From NCBI RefSeq assembly GCF_003726095.1, contig NZ_CP026031.1, positions 3,782,001 to 3,846,000 of the forward strand: a stretch of 64,000 bases of DNA. The letters run 5' to 3'. This document shows positions 34,827 through 42,190 of the stretch, piece by piece (the stretch's first letter is position 1; every line of letters begins with the position of its first letter). Origin of the DNA: Niallia circulans (lineage in GTDB: Bacteria > Bacillota > Bacilli > Bacillales > Cytobacillaceae). The notes under the pieces were generated by a model, which was given only the letters and a program-made list of their open reading frames with translations, was not told where the DNA came from and searched no databases. Position numbers and translations under genes: made by a program.

Positions 34827-35552
34827 ATGACGATTAGTCTAAGTCTTGTTTTTGTAATTGGATTTATTTTTATTCATTTCTTTTCTAAAACAATGAAGTT
34901 TATCAAAGATTCACCTAGAAGTAGATTTCTCTCAATCGCTGGTGGTATAGCAGTTTCTTATGTATTTATCCATCTAATGCCCGAGTTAAGCAAACATCAA
35001 AGAGTATTAGAGCAATTAGGAGATAAAGGAATTTTTCACCTATTTGAGAATCACGCCTATCTGATAGCTCTGCTGGGATTAACTATTTTCTATGGACTAG
35101 AAAAGATGGTTAAAAAATCAAAAAAAGAAAGTGGGACGAAAAAATCGAAAACCGGTGTATTTTGGATTCATATAACATCTTTTTTTGTATATAACGCGCT
35201 AATTGGTTATCTTTTGATTAGAGAAACATATAGAAGCAATTGGGGAATGTTATTCTACTTCTTAGCAATGGCGGTTCATTTTGTTACCAATGATCACAGT
35301 CTAAGAAAAGATCACAAAGAAATATATGACCATTTTGGTAGATGGTTACTAACATTAGCAATATTATTTGGATGGATGGTTGGCTTATTTACTGAATTAA
35401 AGGAAATTTATATTTCCATGCTCACAGCATTCTTGGCAGGGGGGATAATTTTAAATGTACTGAAGGAAGAGTTACCAGAAGAAAGAGAGAGCAGTTTCAT
35501 TGCTTTTTTCCTTGGTTTGGTGAGCTATTCTGTCTTGTTATTGCTTGTTTAG
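34827..35552 (+). CDS. Uncharacterised multi-span membrane protein, ZIP-like pattern
   Basis: 241 residues with about seven predicted membrane spans. Two conserved-looking glycine-rich segments, SIAGGIAVSYVFIHLMPEL near residue 37 and AFLAGGIILNVLKEELPEE near residue 203, have the spacing and HxxPE-like character of ZIP metal permeases, with a histidine-rich middle (AMAVHFVTNDHSLRKDH). The highly conserved metal-site residues of true ZIP proteins are only partly present, so transport function is uncertain. ATG follows GGTGGGATTAAA. Monocistronic, no informative neighbours. Confidence 0.65.
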   Translation: MTISLSLVFVIGFIFIHFFSKTMKFIKDSPRSRFLSIAGGIAVSYVFIHLMPELSKHQRVLEQLGDKGIFHLFENHAYLIALLGLTIFYGLEKMVKKSKKESGTKKSKTGVFWIHITSFFVYNALIGYLLIRETYRSNWGMLFYFLAMAVHFVTNDHSLRKDHKEIYDHFGRWLLTLAILFGWMVGLFTELKEIYISMLTAFLAGGIILNVLKEELPEERESSFIAFFLGLVSYSVLLLLV

Positions 35553-35991
35553 CTAGAAAGTTTTGAAGTGTTTAAATAGCCAAAGCATAAGTAAGAAAAA
35601 AGAAAGCTTGTAAATAATGCTACTTAAACCAAAAGATCCGTCCGTTAAATAAGGGATACATTTTTACTAATAGGAAAAAATAGGAATATCTATAAAACGA
35701 CATTCCTAAATTATTACTGATAAACTTCTTTCTATCCAAATAGAACCAGTAAAGAATGGTTCACTAATTAATGGTAGTTCGGCCAAGACATTATGTTTTA
35801 TATTTTACGGGAACCACCACCATTTTTTCTTTACTGAAAATTTTTCTTCTAGAACAAGATATGCACTCATTGTTAGAGCAGTAAGTACATATTTCTTAAT
35901 TGTTTTTTTGCTATAAGCGGAATAGATAAACAAGGTAAAGTAACCATTAGAATGAGAAGCCAAATTTTTTCACAGCATAAATATTTACAAT
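35553..35991. other. 439-base intergenic region
   Basis: No gene supported. Only weak short inverted repeats were seen (GAACCA/TGGTTC at 35745-35764). It separates convergent genes. Confidence 0.4.
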
Positions 35992-37425
35992 CTAACTACC
36001 TACAAGTTCTCTTATAATTTTGCTTAACTGGTAAATTCCCTTTTTCAAGTCAGCGATGGAGGCATAGCTATAAGAAAGGCGAAGATAACGGTTAGAATCT
36101 TGACCATATATACTTCCAGGGTTCAGTAATATGCCTCTGTCTAAGGCTTTTACATAAAGTTCTTTCATGGAAATTTTTGAAGTTATTTTTAACCAAATAA
36201 AGAATCCACCCTTTGGTGTATACCAAGAAGCTATATCGCTTAAATAATATACTAATGTTTCTAACATAACTGTCCGTCTTTTTTTTAACTCTTCTCGTAC
36301 CAAGCCAAGGTGTTGTTCATATAACCCACTTTTAAACCATTCAGCTGCTACTCTTTGAGATATGGAGCTGGAACCATAATCTGTCTGCATTTTTATATCG
36401 GATAATCGTTCAATGACTGGTTCTGGTCCAACAATCCATCCAATCCTTAAACCAGGGCTTAACGATTTAGATAGACTGCCTAAATACAATACATGACCAT
36501 GTTTATCATTTGCCTTAATAGGAGAAGGTGAAATTTCATCAAGCCATAATTCTCGATAAATATCGTCTTCAATCATAGGAAGCTGTTCCTTTTTACAAAT
36601 GCTAAGGAGCTCTTGGCGTCGTTTGTCAGGCATTAAGATACCTGTAGGGTTATGAAAACAGGGAATGGAATACAAAATGGCTCTGTTGCGTTGTTTATTT
36701 GTGATGGAAATAGAGTTAGGTATAAGTCCATCTTCATCAATTGGTAGTCCTGTAAGCTTCATCCCAGCAGATTGAAAAACACGAAGGGAATAAAGATAGG
36801 AAGGTTGTTCCAGTAAAACACTTGAACCTCTATGGAGTAGCCCCACTGAAATTAATTGCAGAGCCTGTAATGCACCAGACACAATTAAAATGGAAGAAGG
36901 GGAAGCCTGAATACCGATAGTTTTAAGATAATCACTCAAAGCTTCTCTTAAAGGAAGAAACCCTTTTGGTTCTTCATACCCAAAAGCCTCTAATTGGTCA
37001 GATACTCTTCTTAACACTGATTTCATTGTTTCTAAGGGAAATAAATCTTTAGATAACTCCCCTTTGCTAAGTTGTATAAGATCAGCATTAGATTCGGCCA
37101 AATTTATTTCCTGTACAGTTGATTGACTTGGTCTAAGTAATCCAGATTTTACATGTTCATCCCAATCAGGTGGTGGATTTGTAGCCAATAAAGTCCATGT
37201 GTTATTCGCTACGTATGTGCCTAATCCAATTTTAGCCTCAATTAATCCATCAGCCATTAACTCTTCCAAAGCAGTAATAATTGTACTTCTATTAACCTCG
37301 AATCTTTTTGCTAATACTCTTTGGCTAGGTATTTTACTTCCGATTGGCCACTCTCCATTAGATATTTTCTCTTTAATAAAATCGATTATTTGTTGATATT
37401 TTGGAGTTTTAATTTTCAATACCAA
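35992..37425 (-). CDS. MocR-family PLP-dependent transcriptional regulator
   Basis: 477 residues. GntR winged helix at 1-75 (GEWPIGSKIPSQRVLAKRFE, NRSTIITALEELMADGLIE), linker, then aminotransferase-like domain from about 100 with SGALQALQLISVG, PCFHNPTGILM, MIEDDIYRELWL and the PLP-lysine segment GSLSKSLSPGLRIGW. It is closely related to the truncated gene at the left edge of the window. TTG start with GGAGGTAAACGGAA upstream. Divergent from an EamA exporter with direct repeats between them, so it likely regulates that exporter. Confidence 0.9.
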   Translation of the reverse strand: MVLKIKTPKYQQIIDFIKEKISNGEWPIGSKIPSQRVLAKRFEVNRSTIITALEELMADGLIEAKIGLGTYVANNTWTLLATNPPPDWDEHVKSGLLRPSQSTVQEINLAESNADLIQLSKGELSKDLFPLETMKSVLRRVSDQLEAFGYEEPKGFLPLREALSDYLKTIGIQASPSSILIVSGALQALQLISVGLLHRGSSVLLEQPSYLYSLRVFQSAGMKLTGLPIDEDGLIPNSISITNKQRNRAILYSIPCFHNPTGILMPDKRRQELLSICKKEQLPMIEDDIYRELWLDEISPSPIKANDKHGHVLYLGSLSKSLSPGLRIGWIVGPEPVIERLSDIKMQTDYGSSSISQRVAAEWFKSGLYEQHLGLVREELKKRRTVMLETLVYYLSDIASWYTPKGGFFIWLKITSKISMKELYVKALDRGILLNPGSIYGQDSNRYLRLSYSYASIADLKKGIYQLSKIIRELVGS

Positions 37426-37455
37426 TTCCGTTTACCTCCATTAAAATTCCCTTAT

Positions 37456-37493
37456 CACTTAAGTGGTTGGTTTTTTTCTTTTTTAACTGGTTG
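37456..37493. promoter_or_regulatory. Direct repeats in the second MocR-EamA intergenic region
   Basis: TTAAGTGGTTG (37459-37469) and TTAACTGGTTG (37483-37493) start 24 bases apart; the first overlaps the palindrome CACTTAAGTG (37456-37465). This is a candidate operator for the MocR protein. Confidence 0.45.
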
Positions 37494-37571
37494 CAGACAT
37501 TTTAACAAATCTTAAATACTATGGGAAAGAAAAATAGAATTGGTTGGAAATTTTATCGAGGATGTGAACAT

Positions 37572-38483
37572 ATGCCGTATAAATTGAATATTAGGATAGT
37601 AGTGGCAAATTGTCTTATAATTTTTCTTTGGGGATCAGCTTTTACAGGGATTCGGGTCGGATTACAATCTTATACACCTGAGCACCTTGCCCTATTTAGA
37701 ATGTTAGTGGGTTCCATATTACTCATAGGAATTGCTATTATTTTTAAAATGAAATTGCCTGAATTTAAAGATATTCCCATTATATTTTTGTTTGGATTTT
37801 TAGGCTTTACTGTATACCATTTGGCATTAAATATAGGAGAAAAGACAGTTAGTTCAGGAATTGCCAGTTTACTGGTCTCAACTACACCGGTTATTTGCGC
37901 TTTTTTAGCTGGTTGGTTTCTCCAGGAAAAATTCGGAATATCAAAATGGATTGGATCTATTATTAGCTTTTTTGGAGTAGCTTTGATTTCCTTAGGAACA
38001 TGGGGTTTTGGAACTGGCAGTGGAATTTTATTTATTCTTATAGCATCAATATCAGAAAGTTTTTATTTTGTTTTTCAAACGCATTATATTAAGAAGTATG
38101 GTTTTTTCGCCTTTACTGTTTATACCATTATTGCTGGGACTATTTGTATGCTTTTTCTTCTCCCGGGTTTAGTAGGGGAAATTACAAATTCTTCATTAGA
38201 GTCCACTTTAAGCGTCATATATTTAGGGATATTCCCTACCATTATTCCGTATATAATATTAGCTTACTTAACTTTACGTGTTGGGTCCTCTGTAGCAACT
38301 AGTTCGCTTTATTTAACTCCAGCACTTTCATTTGTGATTGGGTGGTTTTGGCTTGGTGAAAAACCAACACAGGTATCTCTATTAGGGGGACTACTAATAT
38401 TAGCAGGGGTATCGTTTATTCATCTTAATTTAGAAAAATTACAAATTAGATTTAATTTGAGAAGAAGGGGATTTCAAAAATAA
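37572..38483 (+). CDS. EamA/DMT-superfamily transporter
   Basis: 303 residues from the ATG at 37572, preceded by CGAGGATGTGAACAT; a longer frame starting 51 bases earlier lacks such a site. Ten membrane segments in two EamA halves; FLWGSAFTGIRVGLQSYTPE opens the first, typical of YdcZ/RhaT-like exporters, and LTPALSFVIGWFWLGEKPT lies in the second. Probable metabolite or amino-acid exporter controlled by the divergent MocR gene. Terminator at 38645-38685. Confidence 0.85.
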   Translation: MPYKLNIRIVVANCLIIFLWGSAFTGIRVGLQSYTPEHLALFRMLVGSILLIGIAIIFKMKLPEFKDIPIIFLFGFLGFTVYHLALNIGEKTVSSGIASLLVSTTPVICAFLAGWFLQEKFGISKWIGSIISFFGVALISLGTWGFGTGSGILFILIASISESFYFVFQTHYIKKYGFFAFTVYTIIAGTICMLFLLPGLVGEITNSSLESTLSVIYLGIFPTIIPYIILAYLTLRVGSSVATSSLYLTPALSFVIGWFWLGEKPTQVSLLGGLLILAGVSFIHLNLEKLQIRFNLRRRGFQK

Positions 38484-38644
38484 GTAAAGGAAGTTAAGTG
38501 AATTTGTATAATAAAAATAATCTGATGTTGAATATATCTCTATTTAGAAATAGGAAGATATCCATAATAATTGAATTGAAAGGGAATTAGCCTGTTAAGA
38601 AATATACTTAAAGTAATGGGAGCTCGTTGAAGAAAACAACTTTG

Positions 38645-38685
38645 CAAACAAAACGATTGGATAATAAATCCAATCGTTTTGTTTG
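38645..38685. terminator. Bidirectional terminator between EamA gene and methyltransferase gene
   Basis: Perfect 17-bp stem (38645-38661 and 38669-38685, core AAACGATTGG) with a seven-base loop between convergent genes. Confidence 0.8.
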
Positions 38686-38752
38686 TTATCATATATTAGT
38701 TCATCTAGTATTTAAACTACAAGTTAATCCTCATCTATTCCATCCCTATGCC

Positions 38753-39709
38753 TTAGCAGCAAACGATTGTTTGCCGTATAAATTTTCCCTTTGGGACTTC
38801 ACACCGATCTACTATTTCAAAACCTGCTTCACCCAGTATTCCATCTATATCTTCAGTCGTTACGATGACCATTTTTTTAGCAAAGCGACGGGCGCTTTGC
38901 AACATTGCAAATTTTTCCTCATCGGAAACAACGGAGCAAAGATTATATGGCATGTCGATAATTGCCACATCATACATTTCTGTTATGTCTCTGATATCCC
39001 TTAAAAATACAGGACCAGAAAGTCCAAAATGGGCGAGATTGTTCCGAATGCCCTTCATGACTAAGGGATTATAATCACTGCCTGTTATATTAACTCCCAT
39101 CGATAAAGCCTCTACCAATACTGTCCCGATGCCACAGCATGGATCAATCACCTTCACTCCTCTTAATTCTGGAACTGCAATATTTACTAGCGCTCTAGCC
39201 ACTCGGGTAGTTAGTGCAGTTGAGTAGTTATGAGGTTTCTGTTGATGAATAAGCCACATACCCTGATTTTCCGAATAGTATCCGAAATACCATTTTCCTT
39301 TTAACTTGGTAATAGCAAATACTATCTCTGGATTATGAAGATTTGCTGCACCTGGAACCAAGCATCCAATTTGTCTAGCGATTCCTTTCCTTTCATTAAA
39401 TTCCATTTTATCAAGGGGATCGATGTCCCGATAATTGATGCCGATTACTTTGTAAGTACTATGCAAAGAAGGCATTGCCTCGACCTTTTGTTTTAGATTT
39501 TCTAACGTATCACCTGAAAATAGAACCGCTATTTTTTCTTTTATAAAAGGACTCCTGCTTGGATCTCTATTTATACTGCTCTCTAATACAAAGGCATGTA
39601 AGTCAGCACGAAATAGAGAACGAACTTCTAATTTACATAGTTGTTCTTCTTCCTCCGCATAATTGAAGGTATACAAGAAGGTATTCGGGACCAATCTATT
39701 TTGACTCAA
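38753..39709 (-). CDS. TRM11-like SAM-dependent RNA methyltransferase
   Basis: 318 residues from a TTG at 39709, supported by AAAGGAGG ten bases upstream; a longer frame to 39877 would run through the palindromic element there. The C-terminal Rossmann domain has the SAM-binding VIDPCCGIGTVLVEAL, acidic VNITGSDYNPL and the catalytic-motif variant IIDMPYNL in place of N/D-PPY. The N-terminal half is weakly THUMP-like. Proteins of this kind methylate guanine in tRNA; the exact site is unknown. Monocistronic. Confidence 0.78.
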   Translation of the reverse strand: MSQNRLVPNTFLYTFNYAEEEEQLCKLEVRSLFRADLHAFVLESSINRDPSRSPFIKEKIAVLFSGDTLENLKQKVEAMPSLHSTYKVIGINYRDIDPLDKMEFNERKGIARQIGCLVPGAANLHNPEIVFAITKLKGKWYFGYYSENQGMWLIHQQKPHNYSTALTTRVARALVNIAVPELRGVKVIDPCCGIGTVLVEALSMGVNITGSDYNPLVMKGIRNNLAHFGLSGPVFLRDIRDITEMYDVAIIDMPYNLCSVVSDEEKFAMLQSARRFAKKMVIVTTEDIDGILGEAGFEIVDRCEVPKGKFIRQTIVCC

Positions 39710-39771
39710 GTTCTTTCTCCTCCTTTTTTTGGATAAGCCCTTGAGCTGTTCCACTTTTTCATGAAAATAGT

Positions 39772-39880
39772 AAAACGGGGCTGAGACAAAACTAAAAAAG
39801 GATATGCTTAAAGCTGAATAATCATTTGTTGAATTAGACGAATGATAAATAAAATCTATTTTTGTTTCTCGCCCCATTTT
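39772..39880. repeat. MITE-like palindromic element
   Basis: The ends AAAACGGGGCTGAGACAAAA (39772-39791) and TTTTTGTTTCTCGCCCCATT (39859-39878) are imperfect inverted repeats enclosing about 65 AT-rich bases. No coding content. The GGGCTGAGACAAAA end type occurs in short palindromic elements of Bacillaceae. It directly precedes a GC-rich repeat. Confidence 0.55.
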
Positions 39881-39894
39881 ATAAGATTAGTGAA

Positions 39895-40016
39895 ATGGAG
39901 TGGAAGACACTCGACTCCTGCGGGAAATAGAGGAAAGGCTGAGACCCCGCAGCGCAGTGAGGAGGCTCAGCTTCCTCCCCGCGGAAAGCGAGTGACTGGA
40001 GCGCAATGGAACGAAC
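39895..40016. repeat. GC-rich palindromic intergenic repeat
   Basis: About 120 bases, much richer in GC than the surroundings, with CTCGACTCCTGCGGG near one end and CCCCGCGGAAAGCGAGTGAC near the other forming a long imperfect hairpin. It is the same family as 62686-62814, in the opposite orientation, and 16843-16931. Such repeats are widespread in Bacillaceae genomes. Confidence 0.75.
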
Positions 40017-40155
40017 TTGTTTTTTAGCTATAAAAAAGATAAATCAGCGAAAAGAAAAACGCGAACTATTACGATGTTTTATTGTATTATAGTTTGGCTT
40101 TTTCTTTATGTAAAATTCTTTTGTCCTACCCTCTGCGTTGTTTTTCCTACGTATC

Positions 40156-40635
40156 TTAAATGGAAGACTTGTTAAAGCCTTCTTCCTTTAAGTATTCACA
40201 AGCTTCCTCGTAGCTTGAAAAACTATTTTCTAGATTGACTCCGGCATATATATTCCAAAACCCTTCTTCTTGAAGAAGAAGGAGTGTATTATTTTCCGTA
40301 TCAATCCATGTTTCTTCTTCCACTGTTTCTTCCTCGACCGTCTCTTCTTCTTGTATATTCGGTCTTAATGATTGAATGGATTTTTCAATAATTTCTTTTA
40401 GTTCTTCTTTTGAAAAATCTCTAATATTGACCATCCCTTTTTCATCTGTCTCATACTCATTCAGCTTGTCCGCATATACAAATCCATTTCCATTGGGATG
40501 TAAGTGATACACGACGTTCTTTTTGTCACTTCCACTTTCCGCATAATGAAAATTAACGCGTTTTAATGAAACATTCTTTCGTTCTAATTGAGGGAACTCC
40601 TCAATAATATTTAGTTTTTCTTCAAATGATAGCAT
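40156..40635 (-). CDS. Acidic hypothetical protein
   Basis: 159 residues, not recognised. The N-terminal 85 residues (EKLNIIEEFPQLERKNVSLK, YHLHPNGNGFVYADKLNEYE) look globular, then an acidic linker holds three copies of VEEET (residues about 98-109), and the last 50 residues form another small module (EEGFWNIYAGVNLENSFSSY) ending in YLKEEGF. The repeat in the linker is likely prone to length change. ATG with TTCGGGAGGCAAAT upstream. Monocistronic, between the GC-rich repeat and the sigma factor gene. Confidence 0.6.
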   Translation of the reverse strand: MLSFEEKLNIIEEFPQLERKNVSLKRVNFHYAESGSDKKNVVYHLHPNGNGFVYADKLNEYETDEKGMVNIRDFSKEELKEIIEKSIQSLRPNIQEEETVEEETVEEETWIDTENNTLLLLQEEGFWNIYAGVNLENSFSSYEEACEYLKEEGFNKSSI

Positions 40636-40736
40636 ATTTGCCTCCCGAATTTTTATTATATTATTATAATTAGTCTCCGTTCTAATTGTGGGTAAAACTA
40701 ATATACCACGTTTTATTAGTATGAATATAGTTCAAC

Positions 40737-41381
40737 TTATGAGGATGTAATTTCTAAAATATTTCCATCTGGGTCTATAACATAGAATCGAGAATGGATA
40801 GAACCTCTTCTTACCTTAAAATTTTGTGATTCTAATAGTCGATAAAGATAAAATATTTGCATCGGTTTCGCTTCCCGTATTGCTTTAGTGAGGGCAGTAA
40901 TAATTTCTTGATTAGAAGAGGGGATTTTCATATTATTATTTTGCAATTTTAGTTTCTTTCTAGACCGATGAAGTGCTGTTTTAATCGCCTCATTACTTAT
41001 TCTTAACATGGATGCCATTTCTTTTGAAGTGTAGCCAAATACATCCTTCAAGGTAACTAGCATAGCCTGTTTTAAAGGTAGGGTGGTAAGTAAAATTTCT
41101 ATTAAACCATCGTAATCTATAAAATCGTAGGCTTCTCCGAAAATGTCCTCATTAAATAAAATACTCTCTTTATATTTCCTGTTCTCATCGATAAACTGAT
41201 TTTTTGCCACCGTACATAAATAAGAAAATGTAAACTCCCTTTTCGGCTCCGCTTTTTTTATTTTATAAACCTTTAGGATCGTTTCTTGTACTAGATTCTC
41301 GGCTGTCCAAGGTGACCCTGACAACCTTAAACAATATTTATAAAGTTTCTTAATCACAACCTCGATATCTTCAAAAACCAT
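40737..41381 (-). CDS. ECF-type RNA polymerase sigma factor with C-terminal extension
   Basis: 214 residues from the ATG at 41381, preceded by AGAGGAGGAGAC; earlier in-frame codons have no such site. Sigma region 2 (KLYKYCLRLSGSPWTAENLV then FSYLCTVAKNQFIDENR) and region 4 (LPLKQAMLVTLKDVFGYTSK, MASMLRISNEAIKTALHRSR) are complete by residue 150. The final 60 residues are an extra tail that closes with YVIDPDGNILEITSS, like the end of a VOC-fold domain. No anti-sigma gene is adjacent. It is divergent from a VOC protein gene with 94 bases between starts. Confidence 0.82.
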   Translation of the reverse strand: MVFEDIEVVIKKLYKYCLRLSGSPWTAENLVQETILKVYKIKKAEPKREFTFSYLCTVAKNQFIDENRKYKESILFNEDIFGEAYDFIDYDGLIEILLTTLPLKQAMLVTLKDVFGYTSKEMASMLRISNEAIKTALHRSRKKLKLQNNNMKIPSSNQEIITALTKAIREAKPMQIFYLYRLLESQNFKVRRGSIHSRFYVIDPDGNILEITSS

Positions 41382-41475
41382 GTCTCCTCCTCTTTTATAT
41401 AAATTTACATGTAAGTGTAACTTTTCCATTATTATATTCGTTATAAGGAAGAATTTCATTCAAGGGAGGAAGATT

Positions 41476-41904
41476 ATGTTTAAAGTAGGTAGTATATTTA
41501 TTCCCGTTACAGATATTAAGAAATCTACCGATTGGTATGTAAAGTTTCTTGGTGTGAAGATAATCGATAGTTGGGAGGATGGTGCCGGCTTTTATTTACC
41601 AGCTGGAACAACACAATTAGCCTTAGTAAAAGTAGAATCCCCCCAGCCTACTGAATTTATTATTAAAGGGGATCAGAAGAACTCCTATTTTAATTTTGTC
41701 GTTGATAATATTGAAGCTGCCCATCAACAATTTAGAAACAATGGCATCGTTACTACCGAAATCGATGATTTTGGCGGAATGAAATTTTTTGATTTCTTTG
41801 ACTTGGACGGTAACCCATTTAGTGTCGTTAATGAAGTGAGCAATTCTCCCTTCCACTCAGAAAATGTGAGAGAAATGCAAGAAAGAGATAAAACAAAGAA
41901 ATAA
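41476..41904 (+). CDS. VOC-family (glyoxalase fold) protein
   Basis: 142 residues from the ATG at 41476 (AAGGGAGGAAGATT upstream). VOC features: SIFIPVTDIKKSTDWYVKFL at the start, YFNFVVDNIEAAHQQFRNNG in the middle and FFDFFDLDGNPFSVVNE near the end. Likely binds or converts a small molecule; substrate unknown. Divergent from the sigma-factor gene, which may control it. Its own terminator follows. Confidence 0.83.
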   Translation: MFKVGSIFIPVTDIKKSTDWYVKFLGVKIIDSWEDGAGFYLPAGTTQLALVKVESPQPTEFIIKGDQKNSYFNFVVDNIEAAHQQFRNNGIVTTEIDDFGGMKFFDFFDLDGNPFSVVNEVSNSPFHSENVREMQERDKTKK

Positions 41905-41909
41905 CTATT

Positions 41910-41952
41910 AAAAAAAGAATTACCCATACTTTTTTGATGGTAATTCTTTTTT
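41910..41952 (+). terminator. Terminator of the VOC gene
   Basis: AAAAAAGAATTACC pairs with GGTAATTCTTTTTT immediately after the stop codon, ending in a T-run. Confidence 0.85.
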
Positions 41953-42085
41953 CTTTCACAGCAGGATATGTTCAAGTCGTTATTATCCCCATTTAATAAT
42001 ATTTGGACAAAGTTTATCTGATGCCGCCTTCCTTACAGCCAGAGATTGAAATGGTCCCATTAACAGTAAATATAATAAAAAAAAC

Positions 42086-42137
42086 AAAATTTTGCTGGCT
42101 ATATGTGAAGTAAATCACACGTAGACAGCAAAATTTT
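42086..42137. terminator. Terminator-like hairpin enclosing the narK Fnr box
   Basis: AAAATTTTGCTG (42086-42097) and CAGCAAAATTTT (42126-42137) are perfect arms followed by further T residues. The 28-base loop contains the Fnr box. The VOC gene upstream already has its own terminator. Confidence 0.55.
42104..42119 (+). promoter_or_regulatory. Fnr box upstream of narK
   Basis: TGTGAAGTAAATCACA is a perfect TGTGA-N6-TCACA site, the Fnr consensus in Bacillus. A TATTGT hexamer at 42141-42146 would put the transcription start near 42153, 41.5 bases from the centre of the box, the class II activation distance. Confidence 0.85.
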
Positions 42138-42190
42138 TTTTATTGTTGTATAGAGGACAAATATGAAATCATAAGAAAGGATATCGTCAT

